Part shown: in pieces, positions 46,204 through 60,000 of the stretch
Layout: each line of letters begins with the position of its first letter
Numbering within the stretch: the first letter of the stretch is position 1
Origin: Archilochus colubris
Lineage: Eukaryota; Chordata; Aves; Apodiformes; Trochilidae
Length of the DNA: 64,000 nt
Direction of reading: 5' to 3'
NCBI GenBank assembly: GCA_023079485.1
Contig: CM041092.1
Span: forward strand, 2,737,127 to 2,801,126
Notes under the pieces: generated by a model
Databases searched by the model: none
Told to the model about the DNA's origin: nothing
The model's input: only the letters and a program-made list of their open reading frames with translations
Position numbers and translations under genes: made by a program

Positions 46204-49069
46204 AACCTTTAGCAGCATCCACTTTAGATCCACCTTGCAGTGGTTATTCCATATTCAAAAACTGATGCTTGGGAGAGTGGTAAAAGGGTCTCAGATCACA
46301 CAATGACATTGTTTTGCAGTCAAATGGCCTCTTGTTTCCCTTCAACCACGTATCTCTTTGACTTTGTTGCCTCTTCTGAAGAAAGAGAAACAAAAATCTG
46401 TCCAGTCTGACAGTCGTGGCTATTTCTCTTGCAAAGTGATGGAAAGCAAAGTCTAACCTCATCCACAGGGACTATACCTGTTCTTGTTAGGTACATAACA
46501 GCCATTTTACTGCAAAATTAAGCAAAAGGACGTGGGTTAGTATAGTATTTAAGGCCCAAGGTGACCGTTTTCATCATGTCCTTTAGCACAGACCCTCATG
46601 CAATATCTCCATCAGATAATCTATGGATGAAATTGAGAAGGTCATAATTTTCAGAACAGTCCCTTTCTTGAGGTAAAAAAAAAAAAAAAAAAGCTGGGGT
46701 CAGAGACCTTTTTACAGAAGAGATGTTTGGTTTAACCTAAGTGCTGGGATCATATTGCTTCAAGGCCATGAAGCTCTCAGGAATTTTATTTGGGGAGTGG
46801 CTGTAAAATCAAGGAAGAAGGAATAGTGGTAGTAGTGGATGTGTGAAGTACCATTGTTTGAATAATTATCTTTGATAGCTATTGGAGCAAAAAAAAAAGG
46901 GTTTGATCAAACAAAAGAGGTCCATGAGAAAGCAGAAGTTAAATAGTGGTGGTCTTCCTATTGTTTTTTCTTTCTCTTCTATTGTTGTTTTGGTTTTTTG
47001 TTGGTTGTTTTTTTGGTTGTTTTTATATATATGTATATAAATCATCCCTTACTTACTCTACCAAGGTCAAGTCCTTGGTCATAGGTTTCCATAGTTTTCT
47101 TCAAGTTGGGTTTTACATAATTATATTTTTTTCAGGAACTGTTGATTAGGCATGGAAAGAAGTAATACCTTGGCATCTATGTTGTTGTTTTAAACATTAT
47201 CCAGAAAATTAAGGCTATTTATAAAACAACAGCAATGGAGTTTTGCCAACTATAAGAATCTATTTCCAGAAATCATGGAAGCCATAAAAATTAAAGTTTG
47301 GTTTAAAAAAAAACAATATTGAGATCAGCTTGATCTGTTCTCCATCAGAGAGTTCTGTCCATGTCAGCTTTAGCAAATAACCCACTGTTTTAGCAGCCTT
47401 ATTTCTGTGGAACACTTTTGGGTTTATGTGCTAGTAATGAGTAAAATAAATGATTAAATAAGTCTACATTTTAAAACAAAAATGCCTGTATTTTTCCTCT
47501 TAACTAGTAGAGTAGTTTACAGAGATTATGGAGTAACCATGCTATGGTGGTTGTCAGTTTATCAAAATGTTGTAGTTGAAAGTAAACAAGGGTTATTTAT
47601 CAATATTTCCTTTGAGTACAACTCCATCTAACTATTTGATCCATTACACTTCAATTCCAAGGATTTCTCAGTCAGTCAAAATAAAAAAAAAATTCATTAA
47701 AATAGTTAAGGCAGAAATACAATGGAAGAGCCCTGATTGCTTTAGAATAACATTCTACAAGTTGCTTGAGTAAATCATTTCATGTTGGTAGGAAAGGTCC
47801 CTGTGTACTAATTTAGACACTTAAACCATGAATGAACATAAAGTTTTTCCATTCAGAATATTTGGACCACCGTGCCTGTTTCCCTTAGTGCTTTCTTTTG
47901 TGTTTTCTTAGTGGGAGACCACTTCTAGGAGGTGATGTCCCTTCTTCTCCAACACCTTGTTTCTTTTGGCTGGTCTGCTTCTGATAATTAAAGCTGTTCC
48001 TTTAGGATTTCCAATTCCTCAGTTGTGTTACAAGCCTCCCTTTAAAATAAAAATAATGATATGCTAAAAAAGAATCCAAAGCCATGTCTATATAGGAATA
48101 GCTCTGTAGCAGAAATAGGTTATTTCAGCAGGCAGTGGTTTTCTCAGGTGGCTTTAACCTTTGGATGTGGAGGGTGGTCAAGAACAGCTCATTACTAGAG
48201 CTCCATAACGATGTTTCCTGGCCCTATGGACCATCCTTTTAGGGAAAAAGACAGAACTGTGTAATTTTTTTATTTAGACAGATATTCTCCTTTTGTGAAG
48301 ATGTTCTCCTTTGCTTAATGGAAAGATTGTGATGCAAGTGAGAATGTTTAATTTCTTTTATTTTCTTTTCACACTGGCTATCAAATACCGCAGAACTAGA
48401 TGGCCTTAAAAGAAAATGAGAAACTAATTGGAAATTTTAGTGATTATGTACACTGGCTAAAAAGAAAAATTAGATTCTGTTTTGGAGGGGAGACCCATGG
48501 TTTTCACTCTGTGGCTTTTTTCTTTTAGTCATTCCCAGGATTTAATGTCGAGTGAAGCTCAAAGGCTGTGTCACAAAAGCCTGGTAGTCAGCTTGGTTCT
48601 CACTCCTTGTCTCTTCCTCTGGGGCAAAGGCAAAGGCTGAAATGCTTTTCCATTTCACCTGTGAATATTGAGTTTTTGTGCATGCTCTGACAGCAGAAAA
48701 CTTTATTATTATGAGGGCTGTCTCCATACCTAGCAAGGCAAACGTCGTGCAGTTTTAATATTGCAACAGCGGGGACGCTGGGCTGCAAAGATTCCATCTC
48801 TGGAGAAGAAAAGTTCTCATTATCATGCCAGCAAAAATGCAAAGTTTTGCACCTATTTCTTGTCTTTTCTGATTAAGCAGTGTTTAAATCCAGCCTGAGC
48901 TCTACACCTGACCAAGAGACTTCAGCTCCTTTCAGGTGTGCAGAGAAAGTTGTCAGCCCAGAGTTTCCTGAGCATTCCTGTTCCCCTCTCTGCCCTCTGT
49001 GAAAGTTTGAGGAGGGCTCAGCAATGGCAAGGAGGAGGTTGTATACAGGAAATGTAACTTGGCAATAAA

Positions 49070-49290
49070 AGCCTGGTTATGAAGTTTCTGAATAAATATT
49101 TCTTTAATGCATGTAATTACCAGATCAGCAGAATAAACGTGGTCATGTCCTTGTAATTAATACATTGTCAAAAGTTCATTTAAGTATAATAATTTCACAG
49201 GGAAAATGCTGCCTATGGAGTCGGTGCAATAATTTGTTAAATTAAGTGCAATAAATATAAAATTATTGGTAGATAGATATTTTTAAAGTT
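49070..49290. promoter_or_regulatory. Candidate conserved noncoding element
   Basis: AT-rich, repeat-free stretch with TGTAATTA and TAATTAATAC words and no open frame. Assigned by texture only. Confidence 0.22.
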
Positions 49291-50444
49291 CTTATTAATT
49301 TCAGAATGCCACCTAATACTCTTAAATGAGTTATTTTTTAATTTTTTTTTTTTTTGCTGAGGGAACTTTCAAGCAGCACCACTTAGCACAGCAGCTGCAG
49401 CTGGCAAATATTTAGTTAAGAATTGAGTAATCAAGTTGGCAGAGCCTTGAAGTTCCAGTCAGAAATGCACAGAGAAGGATGCCTGTTTATCCACTGGAGA
49501 AAACCAAAATGTTTATCCCAGGAGTTGGTGTCATACATCTTCAGTTCTACCCAGAGCTGATCACAGGGCTGGGTTAAATGTTGCAGCTGTACAGAGCTCT
49601 GAGCAGGGGGAAGAGTCTTGATATCCAGAGCTTCTTGGGAATAATTCTTTGGAAAAGAAGTATTCTGTGTGTCAAACAAAAAGGAAAAAAGAAAAAAGAA
49701 AAAAGTGCTGTCTTTTGTTTGGTGATTCATTATGACCATCATTAATCCTGGAGGTAGCCATGGCCAGGTTACCCAGAAATATCAGTTTCTTCTCTATCAG
49801 GACACACATATTATTGACTCTTGGTAAATTGTATAATTCAGAGAAATTCCTGCTGGTTGGAGGAGGGCTGATGGCACCTGCTTTGTCACAAAGCTTTTTA
49901 AAGGAGTGCTGACCCATTGCTATGTGTTGAGGAGTTTTCAGGTGGTAGATCAGGGCTTTGTGCAGTCCTGGTGTTTCTCAGCTGGCACTACAGCTCCTGA
50001 AGTCTGAGCCTTCTGTTCTTGAACTCTGGCCAGAGATTACATTCTCACTTTACCCCACAGATGACAAATTAGTCTTAAAAATAGAACTGGAATTCAACTG
50101 TGGGGTTTCTGTACTTGTGCTCAGTTGGTGCTCACACCTCTCATGGGATGCAAACCACACCATGACCAAGAGGCTGTGGGACTTGGTAGTGCTCCTAGTC
50201 ATAATCTTAGGGTTATCCAGGTGGTAGAAGTGTCTTAATCTGTTGGTGGATATATTAAAATTGTAGCTTTCCTTTCTCACTGAAATTTCTTGAACTTTGG
50301 TAACTTGCTGTCTTAACAGAGTTCAGTATGTGGGGCATTATTTGAAATATATGGACCAAACCAGCCAGAACCTGATTGGAACCTGTCAGAGATGGCAGTA
50401 GTTATTGGGTCATCCCCAACCTCTGGATGTGTATGAGCAGTGGC

Positions 50445-51062
50445 AGACCATTCAGGGAGCTCTCTGGGACTTCTAACATCTTTAGCAGTGACCTAGAGGT
50501 GGTGATGGAGTCCACTTCCAACACATTTTCAGATGGTACCAGACTAGGGATCCAGGTGGGATCTACCTCTCTGGAGTAGAGCTTCCTTTCAGAGAGAGCT
50601 CAACAGGCTGGAGGAACTTCAGGAAATTTAACATTTTGGTTTGCAAAGTGCTGTTGCAGGAGGGAATAATTCCTAAGGACAGTTCTGCTGGAGATCATCT
50701 GGTTAGTGAGCAGGTCTGGGGAAAATACCCAGGTACTGGTGGGAAGTCAGCAGTGCAAGAGCATCCTGAGCGGGGGGGTGGCCAGAGGCTGAGGGCTGTG
50801 ATTGTCTCCCTGTATTCAGCACTTGGTATGAGACAGGAGGGACACCAGGCCGAGTTTGGAAAGGTAGAGATCCACACTGCATGTAAGGAGGAGCTTTTTG
50901 CCTAGGGGAGCAGCTTGTCCAGAGATGTTGTACCATTTCCATCCTTGGACATCTATAGGGCATGAGGGGCTCAAGCACTAAACAACCAGGTTGGACCCCC
51001 AGAGCTGACCCTGCTGGGCAGAAACCTCCCTTAACCTTCCAAATTACTCTGTGATCCTGTGG
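50445..51062 (+). mobile_element. Ancient degraded CR1 LINE
   Basis: The sequence is too decayed for long exact words but keeps CR1 order. At 50463-50560 a frame reads SNIFSSDLEVVMES followed by NTFSDGTRLG, aligning with the CR1 reverse-transcriptase segment [14 protein letters not shown] and TFADDSKMG of the 9-kb copy. The catalytic ADD has become SDG. Downstream come a thumb-region remnant, the CATCCTTGGACATCTATAGG-like pre-terminal part near 50940, GGTTGGACCCCCAGAGCTGA near 50990, and CTTCCAAATTACTCTGTGAT at the 3' end. Boundaries are approximate, especially the left one. The 129-codon minus frame overlapping it is an antisense shadow. Confidence 0.72.
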
Positions 51063-54000
51063 AGTTGAGGAAATGTTTAAAAAAAAAAACACACCAAATC
51101 CTTAAATCTGAGCTGTGCTTTGTCAGCTCTGAGTTACATGGTAAGAGTAAATTAGAACATGAGAATCCCAAATCATCTCCCACATCTGCCATCTCCAGCA
51201 TATAACCCACTGGATCCTTCATTTTAGTGCTAAAGCATTTGCTCCAGTGAGAGATAAATGTTACTGGACCTCAAAAAAAAAAAAAAAAAAAAAGTCATGA
51301 AACACTTAAGACTTCTTGCAATTAAGCTAAAAGATTCCTTGACAAACACTATTCAAGGAGGACAATTTAGATGGTTACAAGAAACCATAAAAATGTGGTA
51401 CTGCAGGGAAGTTGGCTCCAATGGGTCTGTGTTGTATCTGGGCATTGAGACACTGTGTGCAGTAAGAATAAAGCAATGCTGCTCGTAAACAGAGGACCAT
51501 TAATTATATACATTTAATTTTACGTAACATCACGCTCGTGGAAAACAGAAGCAAATTCATGTCTTGTAAATGTCCTCTTTTTCTTTTCCCGAAGGAATTT
51601 TCCATTATTATTTTATGATGATAAAATAAGGTATACTGATGGATTCTCAAAATAATTTTATATTTATTTTTACGTGTTTCAGTAATATTGAGTCAATAAA
51701 GATGATATCGGGAACTCTATGAACTATAATGAATTTTATTTACATTTTTATTATAGCACTAACTTCACATCAGTTCCCTTCAAGTGTATGTCTGGGAAAA
51801 AAATGTGCAAATCATCTCTTTTTAGCAAAACTACCCAAAACATCTCAATCACTTTTGTAATGAAATTTTTATTGCAGCGTTTGGAAATATTTACATCAGC
51901 AGGAAGAAAAAAAATGCTCATTGAACGAGGCCATATTCTGGGAGAAAGGGGAAAATAGAGTAATGGAAGTGAAATATTGCAGGGTGAGAACTGGCCTCTG
52001 ACTCCATAGCCCTTTTCCCGAAAATGGTTGGATCAGTCTAGTAAGATGAATAGATCTCAGCACAGAGAGAAGTTCCAAAACTTGTTCTGCAGCAGCACAG
52101 CATCAATGAAAGGATCTCTTCCTTTTTCAACTCCTGCTTCAGGTTTGTCATCATCTTATTCAATGGGATTGACAGTGGTTCGCAAATTGCAGTCTGTAGA
52201 CACTTATCTCAATGCCTTAGCAACAGGCAGGACCAGTCAGCTGTGTCTTCAGAAGGGCTTTTAACCAAATTTCTGGTGAGATGAGAGAAGTTTTGAGGGT
52301 GGGCAGCAATCAGCTGGCTCAGGAGTCTTGGGGCTGGATGGGCCATGGATACAATGATTGTGGGTTGGAAGCTGAGAGGGAAAAGGTGTTTCTGGCCTGG
52401 AGGATTGAAAGCTTTTCTCCACTCTTAAGCTGGTGGCTCTTCATGTGGAAGGGTTAGTGGCCCAAATGATGGCATCTGTTTCAGGCAGCCACCTGAGAGC
52501 AGAATGCACCATCTTGCCTCCCCCAATAACATTTTAAACCCTTCGCCATCTCAATAAACTTTTAACTTCTGAAACACGTGCACAGAGGACAGGTCCTTGC
52601 TCCTCTTGGAGGGAACATCAGGCTGACACAGTGCCAAAATCACCAGCCAAAAAGCAGGTCAAGAGCAGCAAAAACTCATGAAAACCTCCATGGGGTGTTT
52701 TTCAATTCTGTTTTATTCATTTCACCACCACAGCTTGAGGCTGGACTTCTGGGTTGGGCCATTGGGAGCTGCAAGATGTGGACCTCACCTGTTGGTTTTT
52801 TTCTTTTCCACAGGAGCTGGCAGGAGTTCTTTTTGAAACTTGGGTGTTGGGAGTGGTCAGAGGTGCCTTGAACCAGTAACTGCCTCAAGTTGTAAGCAAA
52901 AATGTAACTTTTTACACTTTTTCTTCTGATTTATTCTTTTTTTTTTCATTTATTTCTTTTGCTCTGTGTTCATCACACAGTAGATGAACAGCTGAAGCAT
53001 TTCTTGTTCTCTGTTGGCAGGGCAGCTTTTGGGAGCATGACAGAAATGACTCAAGCAATTTCCTTCCTCTGCTCTTCCTCTCCCCTTCTTTCCTCCCAGT
53101 ATTATCCACAGCAGACTCCATGTTGTAACTGGGCACATTTCCTGCATCCTTTGGTGAGGTGCTGGTGTTCTGTTCTGGCTGTGACTCCCCCAAACAAGGA
53201 TCTTTATTATGTTAGAGGAAAGAAATGTGGGTGCTTCCAGTCATCCACATCAATTCAGTGTTGATTAAATCTGAGTTCTTTTTATTTATTGATTGATTAT
53301 AAAATCTGTTATTTTTATTTTTTTTCCAGACCCAAACCACCTTCCTAAGCTGACATATCTGTAAGAAATTATTATTCATCTCTTATTGCACTAGGCATCT
53401 GCATTGATGGACTCAGTACAACTATTTAGGCAGTTTTGTCTTCCAGAGAGAAACCTTCTGGGTTTCACATGCTACTCACACAGGGTAGCAACAGATAGTT
53501 ATGTTCTTCTTTCCCATATATTTCATCGTGGTTTTGTCTGGATCTTTCAGCAGTGAGCCTTAGCTTTTAGGATGGCTCCTCATTATTACAATATGCCAGA
53601 TACTTGTGTCACGACATTGATGGATGTCATTAACACAATGGAAATAAATTCCAACTCCTCTGCTGTATTTCACCCACTGAGCTTTATCTTGACCTCCTAA
53701 GGTGAGAGACAGATGTTTTCCATTGGCAATGCTGGGGTTATTTGTTTATTTTTTCTGAAATGCACATCTGAAACCCACCTATATAAAACTGGAATATGGG
53801 CTGCATTTTAAGTGGAACCAAGGAAAAATATGCAGACTTGGAGAGATGAACCTGCAGCAAGCACCAGGATATGTGAGTGAGTAAGCATAATAGATCAGAA
53901 TAAGGCCCTAAATCAATTTTATTTTCACAGTTCTAGCATCATAAAAAGTGGGTGGCAGTAAACCAATTATTATGCAACTTAATGAACTAATTAGGAAAAT

Positions 54001-57000
54001 CAGAGCAATAATGGTACTGGTACTGACTGATCTGAATATAAAAAGTAGAATTAAGTCCTCAGCATTGAATTTTTCAATACCAAGGATATTACATAATAAC
54101 TTTTAAAGCATTTTGAATTGGGGGGGAGGAGGAGGATTGCATCTGTAGTGTCTGTGGGTACCCAAATGATCTGCTGGGTCCTGGCCTGAACTTGCTCTGT
54201 AAATACACCTGTGTGCTGATTTAAAAAAAAAACAAACAAATAGATCATTAAAAGCTTCATTTGCACTTAGTTACCCCTAAATACTGTTGAAATACTGAGG
54301 TATGTGGTCAGTAGGTGGTTAAATACATTGAGGATGTGGCATAGGTGGTTGACCCAGCAGACTGGTGACATGAAACCTTATTCAAGCTTTTATGGGAGTG
54401 GGGTTTGCACGGTACTGAATGCACAGGAATAGATGAAAGTGGTCACAAAAGCACAGCTTCTCTTCCTTAATATTAGTTTCATAGAGCATGCTATACTTTA
54501 AACAATTTAAGAAACCTCACAGGCTGAAAGCAGTTAGAAATACATTGCTGTCAACACAGCATTTCTCATCAAACATCTGAGATTATTTACCAGGGTTTCA
54601 AGACATTCCATAATTTTTGGATTTTTTTCTCTTTACAGCATTTCTGCCTTTACACATGTTGCTAATGTGATGGGTGATTATGAGCCTAAACCTCTTTAAC
54701 ATCAGTGACAAAGTTCCTTTTGCCTTCAGTGCCAAAACTGAAATGGACCCTCATAAATTCCTCCATGATTTTCTTGCTAGAGTGACACACAGTATGATGC
54801 TTTCATTGATTCTTTATCATGCAATCATAAAATAGGGTTTATTTACTCGTTTTCCCATGTTTCCAATTCTGCTTTACTGTGTTTGGCAAGTTTAAGATCT
54901 ATGATATTTGTCTGTGGCACATGTTGATATTTTTTTAGTGACATTTGGGTATGGAATTGCTCTCGTAGTTTGGGTCCTACATGAGGCAGGGGAGTTTCTG
55001 GCTTGAATATAAGTTCTTAAGTGGAGTGTTTCTTGGGTGTGTGTACCCAAAACCAGGATTTGGCTGTGCCAGCATGTAAAGAATTGTCTGTATAGTGTCT
55101 GTATTTTTTCCAAGACAGTAGCTGGTTGGTCCACAAGTGTCTCCTCACAAAGCAAAGGTGAAGGTCCTTGCTTAAACAGCTTCATGGAAGAAGCACAAGT
55201 AAGAAGAAAAATAATTTCTGCTTTCCATGAGAAAACCAATCAATCTGAGCAGTTTTGTTTATTTTCCTGGTCAAAAAGTCACTGTCAGAGTGTATTTAAA
55301 ACAAATGGGGAAATGGGAGGGGCAAATGGCCTTAAAGCAAATGTAATGCACACAATACTTTTATTTTTTTTTTTAAGGAAGAAAAAAAAAAAAAAGAGAA
55401 GGAACCCAGGCCAGCATGTTAAAAATGAGCATTTCCAATACAATTTGTCACCCATGCATAAATCTTGCTGACATTTTCAGTCACTTTAATAGCCTTCCCA
55501 TTTTATAAATCAGTATGAACTTGCACAGTTGCAAAAAGTGTGTGTTTTGAACATCTCATTTGCATACTTTACCAAAAGCCAATGAGGCAGTGGAAGCAAC
55601 ACTGGTGATCATAATAAGTGTTTGGGAAAAGGCAGAAAGATCACTAATGGTTTGCCTTTAGGGATTTCTGTACTCCATAGGGGACGAAAATGAGAAATAT
55701 TTTTCAAACAGCAGGGGTAAAGGTTTTAAAACTAGAAACACATGGAGTGATAAAAATGTTAGTGCCACAGGGCGCATAGCAGGAAAAATTTACAATGTAA
55801 AAACTGTAATTTCAGCATTAGGAAGTAATAATCGTGTTTCATCATTGTTATTAAAGCATGACCCTTAAAGTCACATAAATTAGATATAACTTTCTAGAGA
55901 AGTGTATTAATCTTCAATGGAAAATATTAGGAAAGTTTATTATCATGTGAAGATCAGAAGAAACTGGTTTGTATGTATCTGTACAATAAGTTAAACTTGT
56001 TACTGTGGTTTTTTGCCCTTTTTTTTTTTTTGTTTTAACAAGTCTCTAGTGTTTTGAAACAGCAGATAGATTTGTGTTTACTCAATGCAAACTGCAGTGA
56101 CCAGCTTTGCTCTGAAAACCAGTAGTAGTTACATGAGGAGTAACCAACCAACTAATAAAGAATGAGTTAAAGAAATCCAGGGAGTTCTATTTATAGCCAC
56201 AAATGGCTTGTATTATGGTTAACCTGGTCTTTAATTGTGTTGTGCAAAATGCACCCAAATGATTAATGAAAAAATGTTGATTCATTAGAAAAAAGAAAAA
56301 AAAACAAAAAGGAAATAACATTTTATCCTGAGGTATCACAAGAAGATTCAGTGGGAAAACAGAAATAGAAGCAGCTCCTCAAGGTGTCTAATTGGTGACT
56401 GAGGGGCAGTTTACATTTATCTGAAAAGTCCAACTCTCCAAAGCCCTCTGTGTTTCTTTTAAGTGCTTCAGGACAAGGTCACTTCACCTGCAAGGACTTT
56501 TTTGGGGTAAATTTTCTCTTTGCAGAAATTTGATGCCATGCTGGTGCTGGAGATGAAAAAAGAAAAAGAGATGCCAAGTGGTGGGAAAAGGACCTTCAGC
56601 TGAGGACCACACTGTATCACTGGAGTGGGTTCACCCAGGATGGATGTGATTTGGTTTGGTTTGGGTTTTTTTTGTCTTCCTGGCTCCAAATTCCCAGAAG
56701 ATCTCTTGAAATGGAGTGCTCAGGGTGTGGATTCAGTACTTTGCTGTGGCCCCCAGGAGCTGCCTATGTGATAACTCGAATAAGGCCTCTCTATTTTTTC
56801 ATTTTATCTTGAGTTTTCTCAATTCCAATTTAAAAAGGTGAAGTGGAACAGAGTGGAAAAGGGAGCTGGGGTGAACCTGACAGACTGGATGTAATTTTAA
56901 TTTTCTGGAGGTAAAAAAGATGGAATAGCACTGAGTTACTGGTACAGCCTTTTGACTTCCTATCCTGCAAGACAAAAGTTCTGACCAGTGAAGAGTTTGC

Positions 57001-60000
57001 AATGCTGGATGTATCTTGTGGCAGAGCCCTGAGGCTGTGCCTCCTGGAGTAGAGTTTACCCAGTTCTCCTGTTTCCAGTAGCAAGAGCAAAACCATCAAT
57101 ACAGACAAAATCCCTTGACCATCCCCCAGTTTAGGACACAAAGCCTGGTTTCCTCCTTACTCTATTTCTTGTCTTGTGGCTCTCCTTTATCCACATTTGT
57201 TCATCTGGAAGAGGTCCATAATTCATTTGGAAGAGTAGACATCCCCTTTCCAACTTAATCATCTGTAGCTTGACTTTCTGGGTAGTCTCAGGAGAAGCAG
57301 GAAACTCTTTCCTAAGTGCTCCAAACCCAGGAACACTCTGCATAAGGAGGGCATCATTATCTCTCTCTCTCCAGCTGTGTTCTTATGTAAAAATGGTTGT
57401 AGCTGTTGTTTTTTCTGTCCCTTCCTGCCAGTCCCTCAGGCAGTTTATGAAGCTCATGCATAGCCAAAGATTAGGCATTGTGCTGCTCTGTGCTGTTGGA
57501 ATTAACCAAAGCAAACTTCCTCCAATGAGTCTGATTTTTTATTATTTTCAGGAAGATTTTTCCTGTTTATGAAGATTTCTGTCTCTACCCTTGGTGGCAG
57601 AAATTATCATCTTTCCAAAGAAGAGAATTGGAATTTTTTTTCACTTTGTAAGAAAAAAAAAATATCAGTTTTCTAAGCTAGAAATTTCATTTTCTTAGTT
57701 AATATGTGCTAAAGACCTTATTTTTTTATTTATTTTTTTTTTTAGCACAAAGTCTAGAGACAGCACCAGTTCAAAACTCATGTAAGATCTACAGGAAGAT
57801 GTTGAATGCTGAAGCCATTTATATGGGGTTAAATTTAGCACTGCTGGAAGGGAGCTGCTTGGGAAAGAAATTTTCCATGAACTAGAATTTCTCAAAAGAG
57901 AAAAAAAAGGGAGGGAGGGAGAAGAGTTGATTGTACATGGGAATTAGAAAATGATTGAGATCTACCAATACAAAAGTACTACCAAAAGAATGGAAATACA
58001 GTCTTAGACCCTAGCAAGAGAAGTGTTTTCAGCAGAAAAAGAGAAATAATACATTTTATATAAATGGGTAGAGAGAGGGGTCAGATTTTAGTCTTTTTAA
58101 ATACACCTGACCCCTTGTTAAGAAAAAAAGAAAAGAAAACAAGAAACAAGATCAAATGGACTGAAATCAGTTCTTAAGTGAAACCCACTTCTCTAGATTT
58201 ATGTTTTCATATTTTCTTTATAAGAAGGCTATGAATTTTGTGATATACTGTCTTCAGATAAGTCATAGTAATCATAATTTTCCAAAGCCAGTCAATCAGT
58301 CAGTAGTGGGCAGTCAACATCCACAGAAAACCCTACAATAATAACATTTATCCTATAAATAACAACCTGGTTCATATGCCTGATGGAAGGAAATAAATGT
58401 CGAGGGTGATTTCAGTATCAAGTGATTGAGAGGTTTATTGTATAAACAGAAGTGAAACACATTATTAAAAGTTATGAAAAAAATGCAGTTTCTTAATAAC
58501 TGCAGAATGCCAGTCAAAACATGGTATTTTGCCATGCTACTTAAATTCAGCAGCCTTTTTCCCATGAAATATATTTTCCCTATGAGTTTTTAAGTAAATG
58601 TTTTCTTGGGGAAATTATGAAGTGGATATTGCTTAGGAAAATGTAGTCTGGAATCAAATACCCTCAGCCACAGCATTAGCCTGTTAGGAAGGGCACAGCA
58701 TTAGTCCCTACTGACCCTAAAACATACAAATGGATTAGTTTTTTGCCAAATTACCAATTTTCACAGTTTTGATATGAAACAGAGCAATGTGATTTCATTT
58801 TCCTTTGATCTGATGCAGCTTTCACTCCTATTAAATTTCAAGCTTGTGCTTTCCTTAAAGCCACCCAAAACATTCACAGGGGAAGAGCTGCTCTGGGGCA
58901 CTCCAAGGATAAAGAAGATTGCAGAAGGGGACTCCAGAGTTAGAGAAGTGTGGTTGCAATCATCCCAAACTGGTGAGTGTGCAAAATGCTTCCAGCTGAG
59001 AAAAAAAAAACCCAGAAATGTCTCTCAGAGCCCAAATATGAGAAGGTTGAAATCAGTTTTCTATGCTGGGGTGACCAGACAGAGCTGCAGAACATCCCGA
59101 GAGGAGTTGTAGGTCCAACTGTTCTGGCTCTTCTCTTGAAGGATCAAAGAGAAATCATCAAAATCTTTGTGATTTTGAGCAATAAAAGTTCAGTGCAACA
59201 AGTTAGTGTTTCAGCTCTCAGGTTTTAAATAATTTACTTTGGTGGCCTTTGGTTCCCTTGAGCACTCAAGTGCTCCAGCAGGTCAGTAAGGCTGAAGCAG
59301 AGAAGTGGGAAGGCACTGAATGAAACAAGGAGAAAATCCCTGGGTTTGGTAACTAAATCTCAGGGTTTGGTGGTGGTGAAATGTTCTGCCTCTGAATGTG
59401 CTGAAAGTGTAGAGGAAAATCACATCAGATCTGGTGAGTGTCCAGAAGAAAAATAGTTTCTCCCAGGTCTTGTCTTTAGCAAGCCAGCAAAACACATAGT
59501 GAACCAATTACTGATTTTAGATACAGTTGTTTTAGATAAAAGCATCAAAATTATGACTTACTGGCAGTTGATTTCATTCATAGTGATTTATTTTCCCCAA
59601 GTATTTGGCAAAATACTAATGGAGGTATAAGGATGTTTGGGAAGGTGCAGACATTGCAGGTGTCTCAGCCATCACTCCTGCTGCTGGTGGGAGCTGACCT
59701 CTTCTAACATGCTTTGAAAAACCACAGTCAACTGCTAAAATAGTTTTTAAATCTTTTTCTTCAATAATACATACTCTGCAGAGCTTGGAACATTTTTCTT
59801 TTTGCTCAATAGAGCTCAGAAGACTAAAATGCTTTCTTATGCAGGGATATCACAGCTGTGATGGCACGCTGCACTTGTGCAGATATCTGAGCTGATTTTC
59901 TGCAGGTTGTAGATCTCAGCTATTTCTACATTTTGCATTTATCTCCTGCTGAACTAGAGCACATTGTCTTAGAAAACAATTGTGCATTGATTTAAAGACC

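Larger units (their letters stand above)
39262..50444. other. Unique noncoding sequence, 11 kb, densest conserved-type DNA
   Basis: Longest stretch without a recognised transposon. It holds low-complexity runs at about 40180-40230, 40406-40440, 41691-41737 (A with CC breaks), 42333-42375 (TTTTTC repeats) and 46674-46692. TA/TG microsatellites occur at 44736-44820, and octamers at 44304, 44445, 45703 and 46196. The stretches 43900-46210 and 49070-49290 look like conserved noncoding DNA. Open frames (up to 118 codons) have no recognisable protein features. Confidence 0.5.

Noticed and set aside
50703..51092. 129-codon minus-strand frame
   Set aside because: It is antisense to the degraded plus-strand CR1 at 50445-51062.
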